Below are positions 1-7,952 of a stretch of DNA of 64,000 nt, in pieces (the stretch's first letter is position 1; each line of letters starts with the position of its first letter). The stretch covers positions 17,761 to 81,760 of the forward strand of contig CACJNU010000005.1 in NCBI GenBank assembly GCA_902594875.1, read 5' to 3'. The notes under the pieces were generated by a model, which was given only the letters and a program-made list of their open reading frames with translations, was not told where the DNA came from and searched no databases. Source of the DNA: an uncultured Prochlorococcus sp. (GTDB taxonomy: Bacteria > Cyanobacteriota > Cyanobacteriia > PCC-6307 > Cyanobiaceae). The position numbers and the translations under genes were made by a program.

Positions 1-452
1 ATAGTGCTTACACATCCGCTCCATGGAGTGCCAAACCTGACCCCTCAGAAGCCGCTATAGCTTTAGGTATAGCTAATCAATTAACAAATATATTAAGAGA
101 TGTCGGCGAAGATAGACAAAGAGGTAGAATTTACCTTCCTCAAGAAGATATTGAAAAATTTAATTATTCTGAAGAAGAACTTTTAAAAGGGAAAATAAAC
201 AAGCAGTGGAAGGAATTAATGAACTTTCAATTAACAAGGGCTCGCGAATGGTTCAAAAAGTCTGAGGATGGTATCAAGTGGCTATCATCTGACGCAAGAT
301 GGCCAGTATGGACTTCTTTACGTCTTTACAGGGGAATATTAGATTCTATTGAAAAATTAGATTATGATGTTTTTAATAATAGGGCTTTTGTAAAAAATTC
401 AGTAAAAGCACTTGAAATACCAATATCTTTTTTGATTTCTCGAATTAAATAA
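1..452 (+). CDS. crtB: Phytoene synthase, C-terminal part (5' end outside window)
   Basis: Condenses two geranylgeranyl diphosphates to phytoene, the first committed step of carotenoid synthesis. The open frame starts at base 3 and runs to the TAA ending at 452, giving about 149 residues. It contains the second aspartate-rich motif of squalene/phytoene synthases (NILRDVGEDRQRGRIYLP, starting about 30 residues in) and the conserved tail with a WPVW and LYRGIL stretch. A frame beginning at the internal ATG at 219 would miss that motif, so the gene clearly continues upstream of the window. The pathway partner zds lies at 22272. Identification is firm; only completeness is lacking. Confidence 0.95.
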   Translation, partial: SAYTSAPWSAKPDPSEAAIALGIANQLTNILRDVGEDRQRGRIYLPQEDIEKFNYSEEELLKGKINKQWKELMNFQLTRAREWFKKSEDGIKWLSSDARWPVWTSLRLYRGILDSIEKLDYDVFNNRAFVKNSVKALEIPISFLISRIK

Positions 453-872
453 TTAAGCAGGGGTCTTCTGATTAGCTAACAAATCCTTTAATTTAGACAG
501 TTCACCAGCCCATCTTGGGTCAGGAGCTTCAAGGTTAGGAGCATCACTGTGAACAATTTTCTTAAAGTCTTTCCTCTTCTTATTCTTGTTTAATTTTCCA
601 CTATTTCTTTTGTTTGACGCAGAATCTTTCTTTTCTGAAAACTCTACTCTTAATTTAGAACCATTAAATTCAAAACCGTTCAACTTTTGAATTAATAAAT
701 TAGCACTATCTTCATTATTAGTTGTCGCAAAACCAAACCCCCTGCATTCCTTAGTTTCCTTATCAAGAACTGCTTTAAATTTTATCGAATCAGAAACTGA
801 TTTTAAAATTGTATCAAATTCTTTTGGATTAAATCCTTGTGGTAAGTTGCCAATGTAAATGCGAATGCTCAT
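453..872 (-). CDS. RNA-binding protein with one RRM domain and a basic tail
   Basis: A single RNA-recognition motif occupies about residues 3-80, with RNP2 (IYIGNLP) near the N-terminus and RNP1 (RGFGFATT) around residue 45. Cyanobacterial Rbp proteins usually carry a short glycine-rich tail. This one instead has a lysine-rich stretch (about residues 80-105) followed by a conserved-looking segment ending in ELSKLKDLLANQ. It probably binds single-stranded RNA. The stop codon abuts the crtB stop, so the two genes converge with no spacer. The exact RNA targets cannot be told from sequence. Confidence 0.9.
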   Translation of the reverse strand: MSIRIYIGNLPQGFNPKEFDTILKSVSDSIKFKAVLDKETKECRGFGFATTNNEDSANLLIQKLNGFEFNGSKLRVEFSEKKDSASNKRNSGKLNKNKKRKDFKKIVHSDAPNLEAPDPRWAGELSKLKDLLANQKTPA

Positions 873-930
873 AAATTTTTAAAAATGATTTTGAAGTCTG
901 AACTTCTAAACAAAACTAAGCTATGTGTAT

Positions 931-2148
931 TTAATCACATTTTGGCGCATTTTGTTCAATCCATCGCTTTGCTTTATAAATAGCTTCATCAAAATTACTT
1001 AATCTTTTATACGCAAGTTCCCTAGAAAGGTACTCTAAAAGCTCTCCTAAGATAGGCCCATCCTTTATTTTTAAATTTTTTTTGATTACGTCACCATTAA
1101 GTAAGTTTGAAGGATGAAATAATTTATCATCGTTATCGCGCCATCTATGAAGCCAATCTAATTGTAAGTTTTGAGGTAAATAAAAAATAAAAGATGGCAG
1201 AAACATTTCTAATTCTTGATGTAATTTAAATCTGTCAAATTCATTTAACTGAGCGATATTTTTGTTTTTCAAGAAAAGGTGCCACTTTCGCAATAACTTA
1301 GTTTTTGCAATATCAGCTTTACTAAATTTCAGTTTCTCTAAAGTTACAACATCTAAGATTTGAGAAATAAAAAATGATGGTAAATATTTATCTTTTTCTT
1401 CCTGATCAAGTGCTCCATAATTAATTTTCTCTAAATCCAAAAAAAAAGAATCTTCAAATAAATTTTCAATATCAAATATATTTAATTTTTTTATCAACAA
1501 TACTGCATCAAGAGCATTTGCTCCATTTACTATTTTCTGTATTTCATAAGTAATTCTCTCTTTTGCGACAAGATATAAGTTACCTTTATTTTTTTTTATA
1601 AATTTTACTAATCTATAATCAATTTTAAAATTCAATTCTGAAACAAATCGAAAACATCTTAAAATTCGTAAAGGATCATTTAATAAATTATTTTCAGAAT
1701 GAGTTCTAAGCAAAGAAATCTCAAGATCTTTAAGACCATTTAATGGATCAAACAAACTCTTCTTATCAAATAAAAAAGCAATTGAATTAATCGAAAAGTC
1801 TCTAGAACTTAAATCTCCTTCTATGGAAGATGAAACTTGATTAGCAATATCAATATAAATATAATTAAGAATAATTCTTACTACTTCTCTTTTTTTATCT
1901 AAAATTATAAATTTTGATCCAATATTATCTGCAATCTTTTTACCAATTTCAATTGCATTTAAAGGAACAACAATATCAACATCTAACTTTTCAGTTTTTC
2001 TTCCCAAAATAATGTCTCTTACATAACCACCAACCAAATATGACCCTTTAGGTAAAAAACCTAAGATTAAATTCAAATTATGAAATTTTATACTTGTTTC
2101 TAATTCATCAATTATTAGTGTATGATCTGTGTGAAAGCTATTTTTCAT
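931..2148 (-). CDS. cca: CCA tRNA nucleotidyltransferase / poly(A) polymerase family
   Basis: Adds or repairs the 3' CCA end of tRNAs. The class II nucleotidyltransferase signature is present: a GGYVRD motif, the metal-binding pair in LDVDIVVP, the SRDFSINSIAF block and the DPLRILRCFRF nucleotide-recognition helix. The open frame extends up to 2202, but that would overlap the divergent ycf34 coding region. I prefer the ATG at 2148, which gives 405 residues starting MKNSFHTD. Some cyanobacteria split CCA and poly(A) addition between paralogues, so a pure poly(A) role is a minor alternative. Confidence 0.88.
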   Translation of the reverse strand: MKNSFHTDHTLIIDELETSIKFHNLNLILGFLPKGSYLVGGYVRDIILGRKTEKLDVDIVVPLNAIEIGKKIADNIGSKFIILDKKREVVRIILNYIYIDIANQVSSSIEGDLSSRDFSINSIAFLFDKKSLFDPLNGLKDLEISLLRTHSENNLLNDPLRILRCFRFVSELNFKIDYRLVKFIKKNKGNLYLVAKERITYEIQKIVNGANALDAVLLIKKLNIFDIENLFEDSFFLDLEKINYGALDQEEKDKYLPSFFISQILDVVTLEKLKFSKADIAKTKLLRKWHLFLKNKNIAQLNEFDRFKLHQELEMFLPSFIFYLPQNLQLDWLHRWRDNDDKLFHPSNLLNGDVIKKNLKIKDGPILGELLEYLSRELAYKRLSNFDEAIYKAKRWIEQNAPKCD

Positions 2149-2158
2149 ATTATTTATT

Positions 2159-2410
2159 ATGTGCATTTGCATCAACTGTAAATGGGTTGATAGATGTATC
2201 ACATATCATGATGTTGAGAATAATCATGGTGTTGCTCATATTTGTGATCTACCTGATTTTAAAGCAAAAAAACCATTCATTCATGTCAATATAGTTAAAG
2301 ATAAAAATGGTGATTATAAAACTGATTGGGATGTTCAATCTTGTGAAAGTTTTGAAAATGAATTTGGTAAATGGTCTAAGTTTAATCCAGGTATGGAATT
2401 ACCTGTTTAA
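2159..2410 (+). CDS. ycf34: Ycf34 family protein
   Basis: An 83-residue protein that begins with a cysteine cluster (C2, C4, C7, C13 in MCICINCKWVDRC), followed by the family's conserved DVQSCESFENEFGKWSKF tail region. Ycf34 is conserved in cyanobacteria and red-algal plastids. In Synechocystis it has been linked to an iron-sulfur cluster and to photosynthetic electron flow, and the cysteine cluster seen here agrees with cluster binding. It is divergent from cca with only about 10 bases between starts, so its promoter must lie inside the cca 5' coding region. tsaB follows in the same direction. Confidence 0.85.
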   Translation: MCICINCKWVDRCITYHDVENNHGVAHICDLPDFKAKKPFIHVNIVKDKNGDYKTDWDVQSCESFENEFGKWSKFNPGMELPV

Positions 2411-2419
2411 AGGTTATAG

Positions 2420-3073
2420 ATGACAAATAAACTTAATCAAGGAGAAAATTACTCTACATTAGTGATTCATAGCACAGATAATTCTTTTGGCTTTGGGTAT
2501 AGAAAAAACTACGACCTAGAATCTGATCAATTATTTATCAAGAAATTTGATAATGATCTTTGCAACAACTTAATAAATGATCTTAAAAAATTCATTTCCA
2601 AAGAAAATTTGCAAAAAATAAATAAGTTATCTGTCAGTATAGGGCCAGCAAATTTTAATGCTTCCCGACTAATTGTAGTTTTAGCAAGAACTATCTCACA
2701 ACAAATAAATTGCCCTCTAGACAGTTTTAGTTCATTTGAAATAATGGCAAAAAGAATTGCATCACAAAATAATATCTTAAAAAACAAAAAATCATTCTGG
2801 ATTTTCAAAAATTTAAAACGTAAGGGTTTTATTGCAGGTAAATATGAAATTTGTTGTAACGAAAAAAACTCCTCGGATCTAATCATTCGAGAAACAATTT
2901 TACCAAAAGTTGTCAAAGAACTTGATAGTAAAGAACTTTCTTTTGAAGCTACTTATGATGATAAAAAAGATTTGAAAGAACTATTATATTTATCAAATAA
3001 AAATTTATTAAATTTAAATATAGATTCCTGGAGAAAAGTTTTGCCTCTTTACCCTATTTCTCCAATTAACTAA
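2420..3073 (+). CDS. tsaB: tRNA threonylcarbamoyladenosine biosynthesis protein TsaB
   Basis: A member of the ASKHA-fold TsaB/YeaZ family, which scaffolds TsaD and TsaE during t6A37 modification of ANN-decoding tRNAs. The N-terminal segment (LVIHSTDNSFGFGY) matches the family's first strand-turn. The SVSIGPANFNASRLIVVLA stretch around residues 71-90 corresponds to the conserved GPGSFTGLRIG motif, here degenerate. Length (217 aa) is typical of cyanobacterial members. It starts 9 bases after ycf34, so the two may be cotranscribed. TsaD is not in the window. Confidence 0.8.
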   Translation: MTNKLNQGENYSTLVIHSTDNSFGFGYRKNYDLESDQLFIKKFDNDLCNNLINDLKKFISKENLQKINKLSVSIGPANFNASRLIVVLARTISQQINCPLDSFSSFEIMAKRIASQNNILKNKKSFWIFKNLKRKGFIAGKYEICCNEKNSSDLIIRETILPKVVKELDSKELSFEATYDDKKDLKELLYLSNKNLLNLNIDSWRKVLPLYPISPIN

Positions 3074-3077
3074 ATAT

Positions 3078-3698
3078 TCATCCAATCAAATTATTAATTT
3101 TATCTTGAAGGTGCATTGTTACAGAATTTAGATCATGTCTTGATGAACTTTGTGGAGGTTGAACAGGTTTCCCCACTTTAATAACTATTTTTGAAAACAA
3201 AGGAATAAAGCATCTAAATCTTATTAGTCTATGTGAATTAACTATTGCAACAGGCAATAATAATTTTTGATTTTTAAAGGCTAATAATGCTGCACCTTGT
3301 TTGGGCTTATTCACTCGACCATTTTTTTGACGAGTGCCATCAATAAAAATTCCAATACAATTATCATCTGATAATTTCTTACATGCTGTTTTAATTGTGT
3401 TTTTATCAGCAATTCCTCTATTTACAGGATATGCTCCACAAGCCTTGATAATAAAGCCGAGGAAAGGGATTCTAAAAAGCTCTGCCTTGGCCATAAAAGA
3501 TATATTACGTCCAAGGGCATGTCCTAATAAAGGAGGGTCAAGTAAAGAACCATGATTAGAGACCATGATAAAGGAATCTTTTTGCGGAATATTGTCTCTA
3601 CCTATTAAGTGACCTTTAAATACAAATTTATAAATAGGAAAAACAAAAAGCTTACTAACTAATTCATAGATTAATTTTTGAATAGTATGATTTTTCAT
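3078..3698 (-). CDS. plsC: 1-acyl-sn-glycerol-3-phosphate acyltransferase (PlsC type)
   Basis: Acylates lysophosphatidic acid to phosphatidic acid at the membrane. Acyltransferase block I is visible as NHGSLLD (H49 and D54). Block III reads FIDGTRQ instead of the usual FPEGTRS, so the glutamate is replaced by aspartate. A hydrophobic N-terminus (residues 9-27) probably anchors it. At 206 residues it is a normal short PlsC. It is the last gene of the rpaB-plsX-fabH-fabD run, 5 bases after fabD, consistent with PlsX supplying acyl groups to the same pathway. Confidence 0.88.
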   Translation of the reverse strand: MKNHTIQKLIYELVSKLFVFPIYKFVFKGHLIGRDNIPQKDSFIMVSNHGSLLDPPLLGHALGRNISFMAKAELFRIPFLGFIIKACGAYPVNRGIADKNTIKTACKKLSDDNCIGIFIDGTRQKNGRVNKPKQGAALLAFKNQKLLLPVAIVNSHRLIRFRCFIPLFSKIVIKVGKPVQPPQSSSRHDLNSVTMHLQDKINNLIG

Positions 3699-3703
3699 AC
3701 AAA

Positions 3704-4600
3704 TTAATAAGATAGTTGATCAGAAGATGAAACTTGAGAAATTTTTACATCTTTAAGATGTCTTTTTCCTAAACCGCTTAGTACATTAGAAGGGCCAATT
3801 TCGACAATATGAAGATCACTATCTTTTGCCATTAAATCCATAGTTTCTCGCCATCTCACTCCATTACACATTTGCTTTTCTAATCTAATTTTAAGCTCGT
3901 TTGGATCGCTACACAGTGAAGGTTCATAATTACTTATTACGGGGAAAGAGGGATTATTAAATTTAATCTTTTTTAAATACTCACAAAATTTTGATGAAGG
4001 TTCATTCATAAATGGCGAATGAAATGCTCCTGAAACATTTAATTTCAAGAATCTTTTACAAGCAAGTTCTCTCGATAAATTATCTAAAGCTTCAGTAGAT
4101 CCTGATAAGACAACTTGGGAAGAGCTATTATCATTAGCAATGACAATATCATCGATTTTTTGCACTAATAAATCAAGTTGATTTCTATCAAAACCAATTA
4201 CTGCTGCCATAGATCCTTGCCCAGCATTTACCATTAATTGAGATCTTACTTTTATTAGTGATACGCATTCTTCGAACGAAAATACATCCGCAGAATATAA
4301 TGCAGTTATTTCTCCCAGACTATGCCCAGCAACATAAGTTGGTTTTAAACCATTTTCTTTTAAGGCATCTAATAGAATTGATTCAACCAAAAAAAGACAG
4401 ATTTGTGTATTTCTTGTATTATTCAAATCACTAAGAGGATTTGTTGGATCAGAATTTAACTCGCAAATTTCAAATAAATTTCTCTCAAATATCTTAGAAG
4501 CATAACTAAACCTCTCTTTTGTGCTCGGCAAATTTTCAATTTGTTTTGCCATTCCAATTTTTTGCGATCCCTGTCCCGGGAATACCCATGCAACTGTCAT
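3704..4600 (-). CDS. fabD: Malonyl-CoA:ACP transacylase
   Basis: Transfers malonyl groups from CoA to acyl carrier protein for type II fatty-acid synthesis. The N-terminal FPGQGSQ motif (residues 7-13), the nucleophile elbow GHSLGE with S94 and the GAFHSPFM segment carrying the catalytic histidine are all present. Length 298 aa is standard. It lies between fabH (18 bases upstream) and plsC, on the same strand, as expected for a lipid-synthesis operon. Identification is unambiguous. Confidence 0.96.
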   Translation of the reverse strand: MTVAWVFPGQGSQKIGMAKQIENLPSTKERFSYASKIFERNLFEICELNSDPTNPLSDLNNTRNTQICLFLVESILLDALKENGLKPTYVAGHSLGEITALYSADVFSFEECVSLIKVRSQLMVNAGQGSMAAVIGFDRNQLDLLVQKIDDIVIANDNSSSQVVLSGSTEALDNLSRELACKRFLKLNVSGAFHSPFMNEPSSKFCEYLKKIKFNNPSFPVISNYEPSLCSDPNELKIRLEKQMCNGVRWRETMDLMAKDSDLHIVEIGPSNVLSGLGKRHLKDVKISQVSSSDQLSY

Positions 4601-4618
4601 AATGTTCCTATTTTGTTT

Positions 4619-5626
4619 TTAACCCCATTTAATTAGGGCTGCACCCCAACTTAACCCAGCACCAAAACCACTTGTAGCAATAATATCATTTTGTTTAATT
4701 CTACAATCTCTTACAGCCTCATCCATCATTAATGGAATTGTTGCTGCTGATGTATTGCCATATTTTTCTAAATTGCTAAGAATCTTTTCTCTGGGAATTT
4801 TTAACCTTTCTCCTACAGAATCCAATATTCTTTGATTAGCTTGATGTAGCAAGAGCCAATCAACTTGATCAGAATTATATTTCATTTTTTTCAACAACTT
4901 TTCAAGAATTAAGGGAACTTCTTTAACTGCGAATTTATAAACTTCCTGACCATTCATTTGAATTGGAGAAAAACCGCCACTTAAAAAGTCAATTTCATCA
5001 ACTATTGAATCTTCATTTTTTTTTGATGGAAGATTAAGAAAAGAGCCCCTTCCCCCATCTGTTCTCATATCAAAACCTATAAAATTATCAAATTCATTTG
5101 TGGCTTCAATTGCTAATGCACCGGCACCATCACCAAAGAGAATACAACTTCTTCTATCGTTCCAATCAACAAAACTTGATAATTGATCTGCTCCAATAAC
5201 AATAGCCCTTTTAAAACTACCCCCTTTTAAAAATTGTGAGGCTGTTATTAAAGCAAATAAAAAACCACTACAAGCTGCAGTTAAATCGAAAGCTACAGCA
5301 TTTACTGCCCCTAATTTGGCTTGAATGGATGGGGCGGATCCAAATAAATCATGTGGAGTAGAAGTCGCTAAAACAATCAAATCAATCGTTTTAATATCCC
5401 AATTAGCCATTTCTATAGCAGTTAGAGCAGCCTTATAACCCATCTCAGTAACATTATCTTCTACGCTTGAGATTCTTCTCTCAGAAATACCAGTTCTAGA
5501 TTGTATCCATTCATTGCTTGTATCAACCTTTTGACTAATTTTTTGATTGGTTAGGATTTGATCAGGTACATAACTTCCGCTTCCCTTGAATGACACTCCA
5601 ATCTGATTCAAATTTATTCCTTCCAA
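4619..5626 (-). CDS. fabH: Beta-ketoacyl-ACP synthase III
   Basis: Starts fatty-acid chains by condensing acetyl-CoA with malonyl-ACP. The catalytic triad is visible: C119 in TAACSGFL, the histidine in LLHQANQRI (about residue 261) and the asparagine in YGNTSAATIP (about residue 291). Length 335 aa is typical. It sits between plsX and fabD in the same orientation, the classic bacterial plsX-fabH-fabD order. Confidence 0.96.
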   Translation of the reverse strand: MEGINLNQIGVSFKGSGSYVPDQILTNQKISQKVDTSNEWIQSRTGISERRISSVEDNVTEMGYKAALTAIEMANWDIKTIDLIVLATSTPHDLFGSAPSIQAKLGAVNAVAFDLTAACSGFLFALITASQFLKGGSFKRAIVIGADQLSSFVDWNDRRSCILFGDGAGALAIEATNEFDNFIGFDMRTDGGRGSFLNLPSKKNEDSIVDEIDFLSGGFSPIQMNGQEVYKFAVKEVPLILEKLLKKMKYNSDQVDWLLLHQANQRILDSVGERLKIPREKILSNLEKYGNTSAATIPLMMDEAVRDCRIKQNDIIATSGFGAGLSWGAALIKWG

Positions 5627-5679
5627 AAGAGTTTTTTAATTGCTTATATTAGTCAAACATAAATTTGACTCAATATGTT

Positions 5680-7098
5680 TTATGAATTTAAAACTTGAAG
5701 CTTTTGCAGTTGATTTAAATTGTCCATAACACCATGATTCACTGCAGAATGAGCCAAACGAAGAGCACTAACTACTGATAAAGATTTGCTACTTCCATGA
5801 CCAATTACGCAAATACCATTCACCCCAAGTAACAAAGCTCCTCCATGTTCGGCATGATCTAACCTTTTCTTAATTCTAAGTAGATTACTTCTTAAAAAAG
5901 CTGAACCAACTTTCCCCCGCCTTCCACGTGGCAGCTCAGATCTCAAAATATCTAATAAAACTCCTCCCACAGATTCAAGAAATTTCAATAATATATTTCC
6001 AGTAAATCCATCACAGACTACTACGTCGAAACTACCTGATAATACATCTCGCCCTTCACAATTGCCTCCAAAATCAAAACTTTTTTCAGAAGATAATAAT
6101 TCAAATGTTTTTAGGGATAAATCATTACCTTTACATTCTTCTTCTCCAATATTTAAAAGGCCAATTCTTGGTTTTTGTACTTGTAGAACATCTTTTGCAT
6201 AAATATTACCTAGAAGAGCAAATTGATGCAGATAAGATGGCTTACAATCAGTATTTGCACCGACATCTAAAACCAATACCGGACGAGTTTGATCCCTTGT
6301 TGGAAACAATGCTCCTATAGCTGGTCTATCAATCCCTTTCAATCTTCCAATTCTAAATATGGCAGAAGCCATCATGGCGCCTGAATTACCTGCTGAGTAG
6401 ACAGCTTCAGCTTTATTATTTCTCACTAAATCCATTGCTACGTTTATACTTGCATTTTTCCTTTTTCTAACTGCGGTAGCTTCTTCATTCATCCCAATAG
6501 GCTCTCCACTATCGATTAATTCAAGACGATTATTATCTATTTCATTTTCTAATAATTCTGATAAACCAGTTTTTTCTGCTGCATCTTTAACTTTTTCAAT
6601 TTTGCCGACAAACTTTATATTTATTGGGAATCTGCTTATTGCTTCAAGGCAACCTTCTAGAATTGGACCGGGAGCATAATCTCCACCCATACCATCAACT
6701 GCGATCCAAATTCTTTTAGATTGAATGTCTTCTTCCTTATCTAAAATATTATCGCTATTTTGTAATCTTTTTAATGGGTCAAAAACTAATGGCTGTAATG
6801 TATTTTTCGCTATTGAGCTAGCATTTGAAACAACACTACTGGCAGTATTCACAACAGATTCAGCGCTTGAAACTACATTACCTGCAACATTACCTGCGAC
6901 ATTACTCGCAACATTACTAGCAGTGGTCACAACAGAACCAGCACCAGAAACTACATTACCCGCAACATTACTAGCCGTTGCCGCAGAACTAGCAGCAGTA
7001 TCTACTATTGAAGTGACAGCCGAATTTCTTTTGTACCAAATAACTAATCTTCTAATAGCTCTGGACTTGTTAATTTTTTGCGCTGTTTCTTTCCCCAT
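5680..7098 (-). CDS. plsX: Phosphate acyltransferase PlsX with long N-terminal repeat extension
   Basis: Converts acyl-ACP to acyl-phosphate, the donor for glycerol-3-phosphate acylation. The family core begins at about residue 130 (IAVDGMGGDYAPG) and continues with GAMMASAIFR and GHGSSK motifs. Ahead of it is a 128-residue extension absent from ordinary PlsX (about 330-350 aa). It has a basic start (residues 1-25), then residues 34-96 made almost only of Ala, Val, Ser, Asn, Gly and Thr with a heptad-like pattern, then a charged linker. The stop of rpaB directly abuts this start, which supports the long form as the translated product. The extension may bind membrane or a partner; that is inference. 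Confidence 0.93.
   Translation of the reverse strand: MGKETAQKINKSRAIRRLVIWYKRNSAVTSIVDTAASSAATASNVAGNVVSGAGSVVTTASNVASNVAGNVAGNVVSSAESVVNTASSVVSNASSIAKNTLQPLVFDPLKRLQNSDNILDKEEDIQSKRIWIAVDGMGGDYAPGPILEGCLEAISRFPINIKFVGKIEKVKDAAEKTGLSELLENEIDNNRLELIDSGEPIGMNEEATAVRKRKNASINVAMDLVRNNKAEAVYSAGNSGAMMASAIFRIGRLKGIDRPAIGALFPTRDQTRPVLVLDVGANTDCKPSYLHQFALLGNIYAKDVLQVQKPRIGLLNIGEEECKGNDLSLKTFELLSSEKSFDFGGNCEGRDVLSGSFDVVVCDGFTGNILLKFLESVGGVLLDILRSELPRGRRGKVGSAFLRSNLLRIKKRLDHAEHGGALLLGVNGICVIGHGSSKSLSVVSALRLAHSAVNHGVMDNLNQLQKLQVLNS
6875..6976. repeat. 12-base tandem repeats inside plsX
   Basis: Four adjacent near-identical 12-base units (consensus ACATTACYNGCA on the plus strand) run from 6875 to 6922. 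Two more adjacent copies occupy 6953-6976. On the coding strand each unit encodes a tetrapeptide of the form A-S/G-N-V, so copy-number change keeps the plsX frame open. This is the DNA basis of the tetrad block at residues 60-75 of PlsX. Confidence 0.85.
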
Positions 7099-7845
7099 TT
7101 ATTTACCGTCAAAAGGAGCAATATCAACAATCCGTTGAAAAAGATATCCTGTACCCCTTGCTGTCAAAATTAATTCAGGATTTGCTGGATCAGCCTCAAG
7201 TTTTGATCTTAATCTTGATATATGAACATCTACGACTCTCGTGTCTACATGTCTCTCGGGGGTATATCCCCAAACTTCTTTCAAGATCTCTCCTCTACTA
7301 AAGGGCTCTCCTGACCTACTTACCAAAAGCTCTAAGAGACTAAATTCCATTCCAGTTAATCTTATTCTTTCATCACTTTTAAAAACTTGTCTTCGATTTG
7401 TATCAATTTTTATATCCGTTACCAAAATTAATCCTGAATTAGGCATTCCAGGAATCTGTTCTTTGTCGATTCTTCTAAGAACACACCTAATTCTAGCTTC
7501 TAATTCCTTTGGGCTGAATGGTTTTACTACATAATCATCAGCCCCTAATTCTAAACCTGTTATCCTATCTGCGACATCTCCTAATGCAGTTAACATAACG
7601 ATTGGGACATCAGAATCTTTCCTTAATTCTTGACAAACTCCATAACCATCTAGCTTTGGCATCATGACGTCAAGCACTACTAAATCAGGTTCATAATCCT
7701 TAAATAACTTAAGTGCTTCTTTACCATCACTTGCAGTTACAACTTTGTAGCCAATCATGGAGAGACGTGTCTCCAGAATTCTTCTAATACTTGCCTCGTC
7801 ATCTGCGACCAGTATAGTTTCTTTAGTTTGACTAGATAGAGCCAT
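7099..7845 (-). CDS. rpaB: OmpR-family response regulator RpaB
   Basis: A receiver domain (residues 10-125) with acidic pocket D15/D16, phospho-acceptor D59 (LVVLDVMMP) and the KPFSP lysine, followed by a winged-helix DNA-binding domain (about residues 145-240, ending GTGYLF). Overall it matches cyanobacterial RpaB/Ycf27, the essential regulator that with kinase NblS/Hik33 controls high-light and photosystem genes, including hli genes. The kinase is not in the window. It is the first gene of a minus-strand run into plsX-fabH-fabD-plsC with no spacer to plsX. Confidence 0.92.
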   Translation of the reverse strand: MALSSQTKETILVADDEASIRRILETRLSMIGYKVVTASDGKEALKLFKDYEPDLVVLDVMMPKLDGYGVCQELRKDSDVPIVMLTALGDVADRITGLELGADDYVVKPFSPKELEARIRCVLRRIDKEQIPGMPNSGLILVTDIKIDTNRRQVFKSDERIRLTGMEFSLLELLVSRSGEPFSRGEILKEVWGYTPERHVDTRVVDVHISRLRSKLEADPANPELILTARGTGYLFQRIVDIAPFDGK

Positions 7846-7952
7846 TTGTTTCTATTAGCTAATCAGTAAGAGAATTTATTATTAACCTAATCTAACTTGT
7901 AGAGGGGCAATATCCCAAACATTCTAGTTCCATTACTTCATTCAGAAACTTA

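Noticed and set aside
2094..2294. Plus-strand 66-codon frame overlapping cca and ycf34
   Set aside because: It overlaps both well-supported genes in other frames and has no family features.
6875..6976. Possible CRISPR-like or satellite array
   Set aside because: The 12-base units are in-frame codons of the PlsX extension, with no unique spacers of CRISPR length.
6725..7138. Plus-strand reading frame of 137 codons opposite plsX
   Set aside because: It mirrors the low-complexity repeat of PlsX on the other strand and has no family features; repeats without stops in one frame often leave another frame open.
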